Source: Selenomonas sp. ND2010 (GTDB lineage: Bacteria; Bacillota; Negativicutes; Selenomonadales; Selenomonadaceae). Taken from it: a stretch of 64,000 nt of DNA. Below are positions 42,758 through 51,955 of this stretch, piece after piece. The stretch spans positions 93,215 to 157,214 of the forward strand of contig NZ_KL370847.1 of assembly GCF_000702005.1 (NCBI RefSeq), read 5' to 3'. The notes below the pieces were generated by a model. It was not told the origin of the DNA, did no database searches, and saw only the letters and a program-made list of their open reading frames with translations. Both the position numbers and the translations under genes were made by a program. Positions within the stretch are counted from its first letter, which is position 1. Every line of letters begins with the position of its first letter.

Positions 42758-43873
42758 ATGATGCGACAGGATGGATTTGATTATTTGATTGTAGGCTCGG
42801 GTCTGTTTGGTGCGGTGTTTGCGCATGAAATGACGAAGCGGGGCAAGAAGTGCCTGGTGCTAGAGAAGCGTGAGGCCGTGGGCGGCAATATCCGCTGCGA
42901 GGAGCGGGATGGCATCAATGTGCATGTATACGGCGCACATATCTTCCATACGAATAACAAAGAAGTATGGCAGTATGTGAACCAGTTTGCGGACTTCAAT
43001 CAGTATGTGAATTCGCCGGTGGCTAATTTCCGTGGGGAACTTTACAATCTGCCCTTCAATATGAATACGTTCCATGCCATGTGGGGCGTGACGACGCCGG
43101 CTGAGGCAGCGGCAAAGATTGCCGCGCAGCGGGCTGAGATAGAGGGTGAGCCGCGGAATCTCGAGGAGCAGGCCATCTCGCTGGTGGGCCGTGATATCTA
43201 TGAGAAGCTGATCCAGGGATATACGGAGAAGCAGTGGGGCCGCAAGTGTACCGAGCTGCCAGCCTTCATCATCAAGCGGCTGCCCGTGCGCTATACTTAT
43301 GACAATAACTATTTCAATGCACTGTATCAGGGAATCCCTATCGGTGGCTATAATAAGATCATCGCGGGATTGCTGGAGGGCATCGAGGTAAGGACTGGCG
43401 TCGACTATAATGCATCCCGAGGGGAGTATGAAGGCGTGGCTCGCAAGGTGGTCTATACAGGAGCCTTGGATGAATATTTTGCCTATCAGCTCGGGCGGCT
43501 GGAGTATCGCGGCCTGAAGTTTGAGACGGAGCGGCTGGAACAGGAAAATCATCAAGGTGTGGCGGTCATGAACTATACGGCGGCGGAAGTTCCGTATACC
43601 CGCATTATCGAGCACAAGCACTTTGAGTTCGGCACGCAGCCGGTAACCTATGTGACCCGCGAGTATCCGCAGGAGTGGAAGCCAGGCGAAGAGGCCTATT
43701 ATCCGGTCAATGACGAACGGAATCAGCAGCTTTATGAAAAATATGCCGAACTGGCGGCGAAGGAGGATAAGCTGATTCTTGGCGGCAGGTTGGCAATGTA
43801 TAAATACTACGACATGGATAAAGTCATCGAGACGGCATTGTCAGCGGTGAAGAGAGAAGCAGCTGAAGAATAA
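42758..43873 (+). CDS. glf: UDP-galactopyranose mutase
   Basis: The 371 residues match the full length of UDP-galactopyranose mutases. The FAD site reads DYLIVGSGLFGAVFAHE at residues 7-23, then EKREAVGGNIRCEERDGINV, the family's HVYGAHIFHTNNKEVWQYV, and late blocks including PIGGYNKI, YTGALDEYF and LGGRLAMYKYYDMDKVI. The enzyme converts UDP-galactopyranose to UDP-galactofuranose in the cytosol, using reduced FAD. It indicates that the glycan contains galactofuranose. UDP-galactose may come from the epimerase encoded at 11.8 kb. SD AAGGAG precedes ATG 42758; a second ATG follows directly. Confidence 0.95.
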   Translation: MMRQDGFDYLIVGSGLFGAVFAHEMTKRGKKCLVLEKREAVGGNIRCEERDGINVHVYGAHIFHTNNKEVWQYVNQFADFNQYVNSPVANFRGELYNLPFNMNTFHAMWGVTTPAEAAAKIAAQRAEIEGEPRNLEEQAISLVGRDIYEKLIQGYTEKQWGRKCTELPAFIIKRLPVRYTYDNNYFNALYQGIPIGGYNKIIAGLLEGIEVRTGVDYNASRGEYEGVARKVVYTGALDEYFAYQLGRLEYRGLKFETERLEQENHQGVAVMNYTAAEVPYTRIIEHKHFEFGTQPVTYVTREYPQEWKPGEEAYYPVNDERNQQLYEKYAELAAKEDKLILGGRLAMYKYYDMDKVIETALSAVKREAAEE

Positions 43874-43901
43874 AGTAATAGTTTGCCAGGGGGTGAACCG
43901 G

Positions 43902-45173
43902 ATGGAGACTTTGGTGCAGGTGGCAGAGAAATATGCGCAAGGGGCAGATTTTGCCAAGTGGGATTGGCAAGGTCTTGTCCAGGCTTTCGAGCCGGTGTTT
44001 GCTAGGCAGGGCTTCCGTGACGAACACAGCAAGGGTCAGCAGCATATCCTGCTGATACGGCTGGATGCGATGGGGGATATGGTCCTTACGACAGCTTTTG
44101 TTCGGGAGGTACGGCGCAATCATCCGGCGGCGTATATCACGCTTTTGGTCAGTCCCGCAATCTATCCGTTGGTGCAGAAGTGTCCCTATGTCAATCGGAT
44201 ATTGGTTCTTGATAAGCTGTTGTTCTACATCGACAAGAAAAGATTCTTTGCTGAGCTTTTGCAGCTTTGTGCAGAGAACTTCTGGTCTGAGCGCTATGCC
44301 ATCAGCATCTGCCCGCAATGGGGCGACGATAAGACAGCATCCCAACTGGCGGCATATCTGAGTGGTTCTAAAAGGCGTGTGGGATATAGCTGTAATGTCG
44401 ATACTGTATATGGATATCCAGTGAAAGACACTCGGATGGAATCGGCTTTGATGACGGATTCGTATGTCATTCCAGCAGATATCATCCATGAGGCAGAGCG
44501 GATGCTGTATTTGCTGCGGCTGCTGGAAATGGATGTGGCAGACGAACGCATGGAAATCTGGTATAGTGAGGCCGATGTGCGTAGGGCAGAATGCTTGTTG
44601 CAGGAGGGGCGTCAGTCTGGCCGTTTTATGATGGCAATCGGTTTGGGGGCTGGCCAGGATAGCCGCAAATATCCTGTAGAAAAATATGCAGAGGCACTTC
44701 GGGAGATTGGCCGGAGGTGGGAGGTATATTTTGTCCTGCTGGGTGGAACGAAAGAGCAGGAAGAGGCCCAAAGTCTGCAGGCACTATTGCCGGAGGCGCT
44801 TACCTGTAACCTGGCTGGGCAGACATCGGTTCTCGAGACGGCGGCAGTCTTGTCGTTTTGCGATATGTATATCGGCAATGATACTGGCGTCATGCATATG
44901 GCGGCGGCAGCTGGTTTGCCCGTTGTCATGGTTTCGCGGGAAGCGGATGATTTTTGTGGCAGTTTAGCGGGCGTGCTCAGTGAGAATCAAAGATTTGCGC
45001 CTTGGCAGACGAATTATGTAATCTGCTGCCCGGATGAGCAAATGGGTGATTGTGCGAAGGAATTGAATTATGGTGGCTGCAAAGAAAGATACAGTCATTG
45101 CATCAAACAGGTAAAACCAGAGGATATCGTAAAAGCTGTAGCAATGTTGGCACAGACAGATGGAGGAATGTAA
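43902..45173 (+). CDS. GT9 heptosyltransferase-like protein
   Basis: The product has about 423 residues. After a 45-residue helical lead, the GT9 fold begins with HILLIRLDAMGDMVLTTAFV, followed by YITLLVSPAIYPLV, MMAIGLGAGQDSRKYPVEKY and the late donor-site block MYIGNDTGVMHMAAAAGLPV. GT9 enzymes transfer L-glycero-D-manno-heptose from ADP-heptose in LPS core or on proteins. It is the third GT9-like enzyme in the window. A cysteine cluster (ICCPDEQMGDC, GCKERYSHC) lies at the C-terminus. ATG 43902 follows AGGGGG; GTG 43893 is an alternative. Confidence 0.87.
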   Translation: METLVQVAEKYAQGADFAKWDWQGLVQAFEPVFARQGFRDEHSKGQQHILLIRLDAMGDMVLTTAFVREVRRNHPAAYITLLVSPAIYPLVQKCPYVNRILVLDKLLFYIDKKRFFAELLQLCAENFWSERYAISICPQWGDDKTASQLAAYLSGSKRRVGYSCNVDTVYGYPVKDTRMESALMTDSYVIPADIIHEAERMLYLLRLLEMDVADERMEIWYSEADVRRAECLLQEGRQSGRFMMAIGLGAGQDSRKYPVEKYAEALREIGRRWEVYFVLLGGTKEQEEAQSLQALLPEALTCNLAGQTSVLETAAVLSFCDMYIGNDTGVMHMAAAAGLPVVMVSREADDFCGSLAGVLSENQRFAPWQTNYVICCPDEQMGDCAKELNYGGCKERYSHCIKQVKPEDIVKAVAMLAQTDGGM

Positions 45174-46111
45174 TGGCCGAAGAGATAAAGCCGGAACTTT
45201 TGGGATTTTTGCAGGCAAGTGGTGTGCCGTATCGGATTTTGGTGGTGGAGAGCCTTTATTATCTGCCGGAGCTTCGGCAGATGTTTCCGCAGGCAGAGAT
45301 TTTTGCGGTAGCGGCAGAAGAGGAAGCAATCGAACCGTACCAGGATTGTCAGGTGGATTTTTGTGTGTTGGACTATCTGTCGGAGCGACTGCCGTTTGAG
45401 CGCGAGTATTTCGATTACATCATTTCGGATTTGACGCTCGAGGCCGTGGCGAATCCGCAGGATATTGCGGCTGGATTTTCGATGTATCTGAAACAGACAG
45501 GGGCTTTTTTGACAAGCTTTCGCAATATCCGTCATTGGTCCGTGCTTGAGGAGATGATGGAGGGGCATTTTTACCATCTGGTAACCAGGCTCTATGCCAA
45601 AACGGATTTTGAACGGCTGCTTTATGCGTCTTATTATAAAAATGTCCGCGTGCGGCCGCAGCTTCGCCGGGCTGAGGATGATATTGTGGAGCGGCTGGTG
45701 GCTGCTGGTTTTGAAAACATCCATGAGGATTTGGAGACGGAGTTTTGGCTGGTAAGGGCGGAACGTTCCATGCCGGAGATGGCACTTTTGAAGTCGATGT
45801 ATACGAAAGAGCAGCGCAAGGAGCTTTCGGATTATCTGCATCGTATTGAGTATGATGTGGATGCGGAAAATCAGTGCCGCTTGTTCTGGGCGTTTTACGA
45901 ACAGTCGGCGTTGTTTGCTGACTATGTGGCGAACTTTATCCGTCAGGCGGTGTTCCATCCGGAATCGTTTTATCGGCGGTTGATGAAGTATTCGCGTCGG
46001 GAGCTCGATGAGATTTTGGCGATGCTCGAATGCACGCGCGAAAATGCTACTTCGCATGATGAGCTTCGGTGGATTGATAAAATCGAGCAGGAGCTGCAGG
46101 GAATGAAGTGA
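45173..46111 (+). CDS. Class I methyltransferase-like protein
   Basis: From ATG 45173, overlapping the previous stop by one base, the protein has 312 residues. Residues 15-130 have a methyltransferase-like arrangement (YRILVVESLYYLPELRQMF, then FCVLDYLSERLPFEREYFD and YIISDLTLEAVANP) but the usual glycine-rich SAM loop is missing, so activity is uncertain. The remaining 180 residues are helical. It resembles proteins often encoded next to GT9 and GT2 genes in glycan loci and may be a degenerate methyltransferase or a partner. Tight coupling to both neighbours suggests it works with them. Confidence 0.6.
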   Translation: MAEEIKPELLGFLQASGVPYRILVVESLYYLPELRQMFPQAEIFAVAAEEEAIEPYQDCQVDFCVLDYLSERLPFEREYFDYIISDLTLEAVANPQDIAAGFSMYLKQTGAFLTSFRNIRHWSVLEEMMEGHFYHLVTRLYAKTDFERLLYASYYKNVRVRPQLRRAEDDIVERLVAAGFENIHEDLETEFWLVRAERSMPEMALLKSMYTKEQRKELSDYLHRIEYDVDAENQCRLFWAFYEQSALFADYVANFIRQAVFHPESFYRRLMKYSRRELDEILAMLECTRENATSHDELRWIDKIEQELQGMK

Positions 46112-46120
46112 GGGTTGAGG

Positions 46121-46825
46121 ATGGATTTGACGATAAAAAAAGATTTGGACGACACAAAGGTAGCCTTCATTACCTGCGTCAATAGTGAGGAATGGTACAG
46201 CGAATGCCGCCTTTATTTGGAGAGTCTCAAGATCCCGGCAGGAATGACGGCTGAATTTATTCCTGTGCGGGGGGCGGCGTCGATGTGTGCGGGATACAAC
46301 AGCGGCATGAATCAGTCCGATGCAAAATACAAGGTCTACCTGCATCAGGATACGTTGGTGGTCAATAAGAATCTGGTGGCGGATTTGCGCCAGCTTTTTG
46401 TCGAGGAAAACGTAGGAGCAGTCGGTGTGATTGGCTGCCGCAGTTTGCCGCGAAGCGGTGTCTGGTGGGACGGTTTGCGGACGTATGGCCGCGTGCTTCA
46501 CGCCTGCGAACCCGAGAGTGTCGTGGATTCGCATTGCCGAGAGCCGGAGGGAAACTGCCAAGAGGTGGAGGCTGTCGATGGTCTCTTTATCGCGACGCAG
46601 TATGACATTCCGTGGCGCGAGGATTTGTTTACGGGATTCCATCTCTATGATACGTCGCTTTGCAAGGAGATGCAGCGGCGTGGGCTCAAAGTTGTGGTTC
46701 CCAATCAAGAAAAAGATTTCTGGTGTATCCATTGTCCGAAGGAAAAACCACTGGCGAAGGAGTATAAAGGATATCAGAAGATCTTTGTAAAAGAATACGG
46801 TGGGGAATTGAATCCGGAAGTGTAA
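46121..46825 (+). CDS. Glycosyltransferase family 2-like protein
   Basis: The 234-residue protein starts KVAFITCVNSEEWYSECRLY and has CAGYNSGMNQSDAKYKVYLH with QD in the metal-binding place (LHQDTLVV), followed by VGVIGCRSLP, VEAVDGLFIATQYDIPW and a late HCPKEKPLAKEY. These are the marks of the short GT2-like family seen in O-antigen clusters that uses a QD instead of DxD. It probably adds one sugar to the growing glycan. ATG 46121 follows GAGGGTTGAGG. It is the last gene before a good terminator, so it closes the operon running from at least 40.3 kb. Confidence 0.82.
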   Translation: MDLTIKKDLDDTKVAFITCVNSEEWYSECRLYLESLKIPAGMTAEFIPVRGAASMCAGYNSGMNQSDAKYKVYLHQDTLVVNKNLVADLRQLFVEENVGAVGVIGCRSLPRSGVWWDGLRTYGRVLHACEPESVVDSHCREPEGNCQEVEAVDGLFIATQYDIPWREDLFTGFHLYDTSLCKEMQRRGLKVVVPNQEKDFWCIHCPKEKPLAKEYKGYQKIFVKEYGGELNPEV

Positions 46826-46828
46826 GAG

Positions 46829-46858
46829 AAGGCCTTTCCTAATTGGAAGGGCTTTTTT
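46829..46858 (+). terminator. Rho-independent terminator
   Basis: Arms at 46829-46839 and 46845-46855 (AAGGCCTTTCC against GGAAGGGCTTT, one G-T wobble) with a 5-base loop are followed by a seven-T run. It would end the glycan operon whose last gene is at 46121-46825. Confidence 0.8.
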
Positions 46859-46943
46859 TGTAAAGAGAAGCAGGAAATTAATCAACTTTGTAGAATATAG
46901 GAAAATATGCGAAACTATGAGACAAATTAGGAGTTCTTTTGGA

Positions 46944-48662
46944 ATGGATCACGATGCTTTGAATTGGCTTAGCTTGGCAGACAAGTTTGCAGCAGAGGGC
47001 GACCCGAAGGGGATGCGCGCCTGTGCAAAAGAGTTGTGGGATATGGATGCGGATAGTATGGACGGTGCAGCTGTCATGGCTGAGGCCGCCCTGTATTCCG
47101 GTGAACGCGAGGAAGCGCAGGCACTGGTGGAGGAAATCCTAGCCAAGAAGCCAAGGCATTTGCGGGGACGCATGGTAAAAGCTGGTTTGGCTGCTGTGGA
47201 GTTCCGTTTGGATGAGGAAATTCCACTGCTTCAGGAGATTATTGCGGAAGTACAGCACAAGCGAGATGCACTGGAACCAGATGATGCATACTTTGGGGTA
47301 TTGACACATATCCTAAAGAAAACTCGTGGCTGGCTGGCAGATGCTGAGTATTTGGCAGCCAGGCCGGATAAAGCGGCTGATGAGCTTTTGGCTCGTAGTG
47401 AAATCTGTGAGGACCCGCTGGAGAAGGCAGAGATGTACAGTAAGTACCTCTTTATGCGCAATTATCGGGAGCAGTCGATCTATGAGAGCCGTGGAGCTGC
47501 AGAAGCGTATGAGCCGATGCTTTCGATTACGCCATATCTTCATGAGGATGTGAAGAAACTGCCGGAAAAAAAGCTTCGTATCGGTTATTTGTCACCAGAT
47601 TTTCGCGAGCATGCGGTGGCATCTTTTTTGGAACCGCTGCTAAAAGAGTATGATGGCGAGCATTTTTCGGTTTACTGTTACTCGACAGGGCGTTCCGACC
47701 ACGTCACGAAGAAGATACGGGCCTGCCATGTCCACTGGCGTGACCTCAGAGGCCGCAGCCCGCGGACTGCGGCCCGGCTCATAGCTGAAGACCAGATTGA
47801 TATCCTGATGGATTTATCCGGGCATACCCAGGGGAGTTGCCTGCCGATTATGGCTTTTCGGCCGGCGCCTGTCCAGCTGGCTGGGATTGGCTACATGAAT
47901 ACGACAGGGTTGTCGACTGTGGATTACTTCCTGTCCGATGAGGTATGTCTGCCTACCGGGGAGGTTACCGCGGAAGGCTTTACGGAGAAGATCCTGCGTC
48001 TTCCGAGTTCCCATCTTTGCTATCGTCCGGGATTTGCCCGGGAGATACCAGCAGCGGGCACTGAGGCACCGTGTTTGCGCAATGGGTATGTCACCTTTGG
48101 CAGCTTTAATAACTTTGCCAAGGTGACGGATGAGACATTGCTCATGTGGCGCAGTATTTTGGATCAGGTGGCGGATTCCCGCTTGGTCATCAAGGGGAAA
48201 ATCTGCAGCATTCCCTCTGGACAGGCTATTGTGAGGGAACGGTTGGCCCGCCTGGGGGTAAATATGGCGCGGATTGAACTTCGCCCGTACAGTCCCGATT
48301 ATCTGGAACAGTATCGGGATATCGATATTGCGCTGGATGCGATGCCCTACAATGGTGGCCTCACAACTTGCGAGGCGCTTTATATGGGGGTACCGGTGGT
48401 AAGCCTGCGCGGACGCAGCCACGGATCCCGGTTTGGTGCGTCAATCCTCACGAATGCTGGCGTGCGGGAGCTCGTTGTGGAAAATGATTTGAACTATGTG
48501 CGCCGGGCCGTTCAGCTGGGGAAATCGCCGGAATTGGTGGGAGCATATCATTCTGGTTTGCGGGCTAATTTACTCAAATCGCCGCTCATGGATAGTAAAA
48601 AATACATGAATGAGCTGCAAAATGGCTATCGTCAGATATGGAAGAATTTTTGCACAAATTAA
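46944..48662 (+). CDS. OGT/SPINDLY-like glycosyltransferase (GT41), second copy
   Basis: The 572-residue form starts at ATG 46944 (SD TAGGAG ten bases upstream); ATG 46917 would add nine residues. Residues 1-190 are helical TPR-like repeats (DADSMDGAAVMAEAALYSG). The GT41 domain then shows KLRIGYLSPDFREHAVASFL, DILMDLSGHTQGSCLPI, PAPVQLAGIGYMNTTGLSTV, GYVTFGSFNNFAKVTD and DIALDAMPYNGGLTTCEAL. It is related to the enzyme at 40.3 kb, but its TPR part is different and longer, so it likely has another target protein. It stands alone between a terminator and the zinc-ribbon promoter, an independent unit. Confidence 0.87.
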   Translation: MDHDALNWLSLADKFAAEGDPKGMRACAKELWDMDADSMDGAAVMAEAALYSGEREEAQALVEEILAKKPRHLRGRMVKAGLAAVEFRLDEEIPLLQEIIAEVQHKRDALEPDDAYFGVLTHILKKTRGWLADAEYLAARPDKAADELLARSEICEDPLEKAEMYSKYLFMRNYREQSIYESRGAAEAYEPMLSITPYLHEDVKKLPEKKLRIGYLSPDFREHAVASFLEPLLKEYDGEHFSVYCYSTGRSDHVTKKIRACHVHWRDLRGRSPRTAARLIAEDQIDILMDLSGHTQGSCLPIMAFRPAPVQLAGIGYMNTTGLSTVDYFLSDEVCLPTGEVTAEGFTEKILRLPSSHLCYRPGFAREIPAAGTEAPCLRNGYVTFGSFNNFAKVTDETLLMWRSILDQVADSRLVIKGKICSIPSGQAIVRERLARLGVNMARIELRPYSPDYLEQYRDIDIALDAMPYNGGLTTCEALYMGVPVVSLRGRSHGSRFGASILTNAGVRELVVENDLNYVRRAVQLGKSPELVGAYHSGLRANLLKSPLMDSKKYMNELQNGYRQIWKNFCTN

Positions 48663-48678
48663 ACTATAACAAAAAAAC

Positions 48679-48707
48679 TTGCATTTTTGACAGTAGTCAA
48701 GTATAAT
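48679..48707 (+). promoter_or_regulatory. Promoter of the zinc-ribbon gene
   Basis: TTGCAT at 48679-48684 and TATAAT at 48702-48707 are 17 bases apart. The RNA would carry a leader of about 90 bases that has no obvious riboswitch or hairpin. Confidence 0.55.
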
Positions 48708-48804
48708 AACGTATGGGACGTTCTTGATTCTTAGCGTTTTATAACACTTTGAGAAGTGGGGACATCTTAGTTTATTTTATTTTTTCTAGTAAGGGGATTA
48801 TCTT

Positions 48805-49095
48805 ATGGCTTTCGAAGACAAGACACTCGTATGCAAAGACTGTGGTAAAGAGTTCACGTTCACTGCTGGTGAGCAGGAATTCTACGCTGAGAAGGGTTTC
48901 GAGAACGAACCGGCACGTTGCCGTGACTGCCGTGACAAGCGTCGCCGCACTCGTGAAGGTGGCGAGCAGCGCCAGATGTTCAAGGTAACTTGTGCAGAAT
49001 GCGGCAAGGAGACGGAAGTTCCGTTTGAGCCGAAAAATGATCGTCCGGTATATTGCCGTGACTGCTTCAACAAAAAAAGAGCGGAAAGAGAGTAA
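48805..49095 (+). CDS. Zinc-ribbon domain protein
   Basis: The 96-residue protein has a CxxC pair at the start (LVCKDCGKEF), a second at ARCRDCRD, then a third and fourth in VTCAECGKET and VYCRDCFNKK. This arrangement of two zinc ribbons is that of the small zf-trcl/CxxC-type proteins found in Clostridia and Negativicutes, often abundant but without known function. It is rich in basic residues between the ribbons, so nucleic-acid binding is plausible. It has its own promoter and a clean terminator, so it is a single-gene unit. Confidence 0.85.
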   Translation: MAFEDKTLVCKDCGKEFTFTAGEQEFYAEKGFENEPARCRDCRDKRRRTREGGEQRQMFKVTCAECGKETEVPFEPKNDRPVYCRDCFNKKRAERE

Positions 49096-49149
49096 TCTCT
49101 TGAAGTTTGCTCAGTGTGTGCTATAATAATAAATGTGCGTGAGCAATGG

Positions 49150-49176
49150 AGCCCGAGCGAAACGCTCGGGCTTTAT
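49150..49176 (+). terminator. Rho-independent terminator of the zinc-ribbon gene
   Basis: AGCCCGAGCG at 49150-49159 and its complement at 49163-49172 enclose AAA and lead into TTATTT. Confidence 0.85.
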
Positions 49177-49221
49177 TTGTTTCAGTGTAACGTATAATAA
49201 TTTGAGAAAGTAGGGATTTTC

Positions 49222-50007
49222 ATGAAAATGAAAAAGGTACTGGCAGGTATCGCTGTCTGCGCATTTGCGGTATTTGCACTGGCTGGCTGCGGTGGCAGCA
49301 GCAATACGTCATCGAGCAGCAGCTCGGAAGCGAAGGTGCTCAAGGTTGGTTCTTCTATCGATTTTGCTCCGTTCGAGTTCCAGGATGAGAGCCAGAAAGA
49401 GTATCAGGGATTCGATATGGATCTGATCCGTGCAATCGCCAAAGAGATGGGTTATGAAGTGGAGATTCAGAATCTGGGCTTCGATGGTTTGATTCCGGCT
49501 TTGCAGGGCAAGAACATCGATGTCATCATCTCTGGTATGACGATTAATGACGAGCGCAAACAGAATGTACTCTTCTCGGATCCGTATTATCAGTCCGGTT
49601 TGACGATGGTTGTCCGCAATGATGAGAAGGCAATCACGAAATTCGCCGATCTCAAGGGCAAGAAGGTTGCGGTTCAGATTGGCACGACCAGCGAGGCAGA
49701 AGTCAAGAAGATTGAAGGCGTCGAGGTCAAAGTCCTCAATACGCCGGCTGACTGCTTCATGGAACTCAAAGCAGGCGGTGTTGATGCTGTTGTAAATGAC
49801 CGTCCGGTCAACGATTATTTCATCACGAAGAACGGCGCACAGGGCGTCAAAGCTCTCGAGGAGAGACTGACGGCTGAGGATTATGGTATCGCTATCGGCA
49901 AAGATAACAAAGAACTGCAGGAGAAAATCAATGCAGCTCTGAAGAAACTCAAAGAGAATGGCGAATACGATAAGATTTTCGCAAAATGGTTTGGCGAGAA
50001 AAAATAA
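49222..50007 (+). CDS. Polar amino-acid ABC transporter substrate-binding lipoprotein
   Basis: The 261-residue protein has a lipoprotein signal peptide with lipobox ALAGC and Cys at residue 23, then a serine-rich linker. The mature part is a family 3 solute-binding protein: LKVGSSIDFAPFEFQDES, GFDMDLIRAIAKEMGYEV, NIDVIISGMTINDERKQNV and VAVQIGTTSEAEVK. It should bind a polar amino acid such as glutamine, arginine or cystine outside the membrane and deliver it to the permease and ATPase encoded next. Although adjacent, it has its own terminator, and the permease has its own promoter, so this subunit can be expressed separately and at a higher level. Confidence 0.92.
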   Translation: MKMKKVLAGIAVCAFAVFALAGCGGSSNTSSSSSSEAKVLKVGSSIDFAPFEFQDESQKEYQGFDMDLIRAIAKEMGYEVEIQNLGFDGLIPALQGKNIDVIISGMTINDERKQNVLFSDPYYQSGLTMVVRNDEKAITKFADLKGKKVAVQIGTTSEAEVKKIEGVEVKVLNTPADCFMELKAGGVDAVVNDRPVNDYFITKNGAQGVKALEERLTAEDYGIAIGKDNKELQEKINAALKKLKENGEYDKIFAKWFGEKK

Positions 50008-50022
50008 TCATAAAAAATGTAT

Positions 50023-50060
50023 AAAAAATCATCGGTGATAAATTTCACCGATGATTTTTT
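50023..50060 (+). terminator. Rho-independent terminator after the binding-protein gene
   Basis: Arms at 50023-50038 and 50045-50060 are exact complements (16 bp, A/T-rich ends around ATCATCGGTGA) with a six-base loop and a following T run. Confidence 0.85.
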
Positions 50061-50087
50061 TTGCTCAAAAGACAAATAACCTCGATG

Positions 50088-50116
50088 TTGACAGGCGGAG
50101 GACATTGAAATATAAT
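50088..50116 (+). promoter_or_regulatory. Consensus promoter of the permease-ATPase operon
   Basis: TTGACA at 50088-50093 and TATAAT at 50111-50116 are separated by exactly 17 bases, a full consensus match. The leader to ATG 50189 is about 65 bases. Confidence 0.85.
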
Positions 50117-50188
50117 AGGTTTATAGGTTTACAGTTGGTTGAATATTTATTAAGTAATAGATGATTTAGAGGAATTAGGTGAAGAATT

Positions 50189-50854
50189 ATGGATTTTAAT
50201 TTCCAGCTGGTGCAGGATTCGTTCCCCCTCCTGTTGTTGGGCGCAGGGATTACGATTAAGATTACGGCACTTTCGGTGGCTGTCGGTATCATCATTGGGT
50301 TATTCATGGGGATTGCCCGTCTGGTCCGTATTCGCGTATTCCGTATCCTCGCGGCAATTTATGTGGATTTTTTCCGCGGCACACCGCTTTTGATTCAGAT
50401 TTTTCTCGTTTATTTTGCGTTGCCGCTTTTGACCGGTCAGCGCAGTGATCCGTATGTGGCCGCAATCAGCGCGTGTGGGTTGAATTCTGGTGCTTATGTT
50501 GCTGAGATTTTCCGTTCGGGAATTCAGTCGATTGATAAGGGGCAGATGGAGGCTGGCCGTTCGCTGGGCATGACTTGGGTACAAACGATGCGGTATATCA
50601 TCATCCCCCAGGCATTCAAACGTGTTATTCCGCAGCTCGGCAATGAGTTTATCGCGTTGCTCAAGGATTCTTCTCTGGTTTCGGTTATCGGCTTTGAGGA
50701 GCTCACTCGTCGCGGACAGCTGATCATTGCTAAGACGTATGCTTCGGTGGAGATTTGGACGTGCGTTGCCATTATCTATTTGATCATGACGCTGTCGATT
50801 TCCCGTTTTGTCGCTTATCTGGAATGGAGGTTCAAGACTGATGATAAACATTGA
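50189..50854 (+). CDS. Polar amino-acid ABC transporter permease
   Basis: The 221 residues match His/Glu/Gln-type permeases. Hydrophobic segments begin with [20 protein letters not shown]; the family's [10 protein letters not shown] block is at about residue 63, and the ATPase-contact EAA loop reads [36 protein letters not shown] is the usual late motif. It forms the membrane channel with a copy of itself or another permease, coupled to the ATPase encoded by an overlapping gene. Start ATG 50189 follows GGTGAAG. There is only one permease gene, so a homodimer is likely. Confidence 0.92.
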   Translation: MDFNFQLVQDSFPLLLLGAGITIKITALSVAVGIIIGLFMGIARLVRIRVFRILAAIYVDFFRGTPLLIQIFLVYFALPLLTGQRSDPYVAAISACGLNSGAYVAEIFRSGIQSIDKGQMEAGRSLGMTWVQTMRYIIIPQAFKRVIPQLGNEFIALLKDSSLVSVIGFEELTRRGQLIIAKTYASVEIWTCVAIIYLIMTLSISRFVAYLEWRFKTDDKH

Positions 50855-51560
50855 GAACCTGTATAAATCGTATGGTGATGTCCATGTTTTGAAGGGCGTT
50901 GACCTTAATGTCAAAGAAAAAGAAGTCGTTGTCATCATCGGGCCTTCTGGCTCAGGTAAGAGTACGCTTCTGCGTTGCATGAACTATTTGGAAGTTCCCA
51001 CCAAGGGAAAGGTCACTGTGGATGGCATCCTGCTGGATGGGGAAGCCAATATCAACAAGGTCCGCGAAGAAGTTGGCATGGTTTTCCAGCGCTTTAATCT
51101 GTTCCCGCATATGACGGTCCTGGAAAACATCATGCTGGCGCCGATGAAGGTGCGGAAGGTTTCGCGTGAGGCAGCCGAGAAGGAAGCTAGAGAACTTTTA
51201 GCCCGCGTCGGAGTGGCAGATAAAGCAGACAATTATCCGACGCAGCTTTCCGGCGGTCAGCAGCAGCGTGTAGCGATTGCACGGGCGCTGGCGATGAAGC
51301 CAAAGGTCATGCTATTTGACGAACCGACCTCGGCGCTTGATCCGGAAATGGTAGGCGAGGTACTGGATGTCATGCGTAAGCTAGCGAAAGCTGGGATGAC
51401 GATGGTTATCGTCACCCATGAAATGGGGTTTGCCCGTGAAGTTGGCGATCGCCTGTTGTTTGTCGATGAAGGACGCATCATTGAGCAGGGCGATCCGAAA
51501 GAGGTATTCGAAAATCCTCAGCAGGAACGCACAAAAATGTTTTTATCGAAGGTACTTTGA
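50841..51560 (+). CDS. Polar amino-acid ABC transporter ATP-binding protein
   Basis: From ATG 50841, overlapping the permease gene by 14 bases, the protein has 239 residues. Walker A is GPSGSGKST at 34-42, the Q-loop lies in [13 protein letters not shown], the signature is LSGGQQQR, and Walker B is [14 protein letters not shown] followed by the switch His in VTHEMGFA. It belongs to the GlnQ/HisP group that powers amino-acid uptake. A longer frame upstream lies within the permease gene and is not used. No terminator is visible in the 60 bases after it, before the cold-shock promoter. Confidence 0.94.
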   Translation: MINIENLYKSYGDVHVLKGVDLNVKEKEVVVIIGPSGSGKSTLLRCMNYLEVPTKGKVTVDGILLDGEANINKVREEVGMVFQRFNLFPHMTVLENIMLAPMKVRKVSREAAEKEARELLARVGVADKADNYPTQLSGGQQQRVAIARALAMKPKVMLFDEPTSALDPEMVGEVLDVMRKLAKAGMTMVIVTHEMGFAREVGDRLLFVDEGRIIEQGDPKEVFENPQQERTKMFLSKVL

Positions 51561-51626
51561 TTTTTATTTGTACACTGTATAAAGACAAAATATCGTTCAA
51601 AAGCCTCCTGATAGATATAAGAAATA

Positions 51627-51655
51627 TTGACAGTTTAATTACTAACAATTATAAT
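51627..51655 (+). promoter_or_regulatory. Consensus promoter of the cold-shock gene
   Basis: TTGACA at 51627-51632 and TATAAT at 51650-51655 are 17 bases apart, a full match. The 5' leader is about 50 bases with a strong AGGAGG before the ATG at 51713. Confidence 0.85.
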
Positions 51656-51712
51656 TGATAGTGACCACAGGATAAATGTGGAAAAGGTAGTTTCTACTTA
51701 GGAGGAATCTCA

Positions 51713-51913
51713 ATGGTTGGCAAAGTTAAATGGTTTAGTGCAGAAAAAGGCTATGGCTTCATTGCTCGTGAAGACGGCGATGATGTATTTGTACATTTTT
51801 CGGCAATTCAGGACGAAGGGTTTAAGACACTCAGCGAAGGTCAGGCGGTAGAGTTTGATATCGTGGAAGGTGCACGTGGCCCGCAGGCTTCGAATGTCGT
51901 AAAGACTGCCTAA
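51713..51913 (+). CDS. Cold-shock protein (CspA family)
   Basis: The 66-residue protein is a single cold-shock domain: [18 protein letters not shown] holds RNP1 (KGYGFI) and VFVHFSAIQ holds RNP2. These proteins bind single-stranded RNA and DNA and melt mRNA structure. Size is exactly that of the family. It has a perfect consensus promoter and its own terminator. Position before hpf and secA is typical of many Firmicutes. Confidence 0.95.
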   Translation: MVGKVKWFSAEKGYGFIAREDGDDVFVHFSAIQDEGFKTLSEGQAVEFDIVEGARGPQASNVVKTA

Positions 51914-51924
51914 TAATTGACGAT

Positions 51925-51955
51925 GAATCCCAGTTCGCAGAACTGGGATTTTTTG
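51925..51955 (+). terminator. Rho-independent terminator of the cold-shock gene
   Basis: AATCCCAGTTC at 51925-51935 pairs with its complement at 51939-51949 around GCA and is followed by a T run. Confidence 0.85.

Noticed and set aside
45095-46885. Long - strand open frame of 596 codons
   Set aside because: It runs antisense to three well-supported + strand genes and encodes no recognisable protein.
48708-48804. Riboswitch or thermosensor in the leader of the zinc-ribbon gene
   Set aside because: The leader has no long stem or known aptamer core that I can see.
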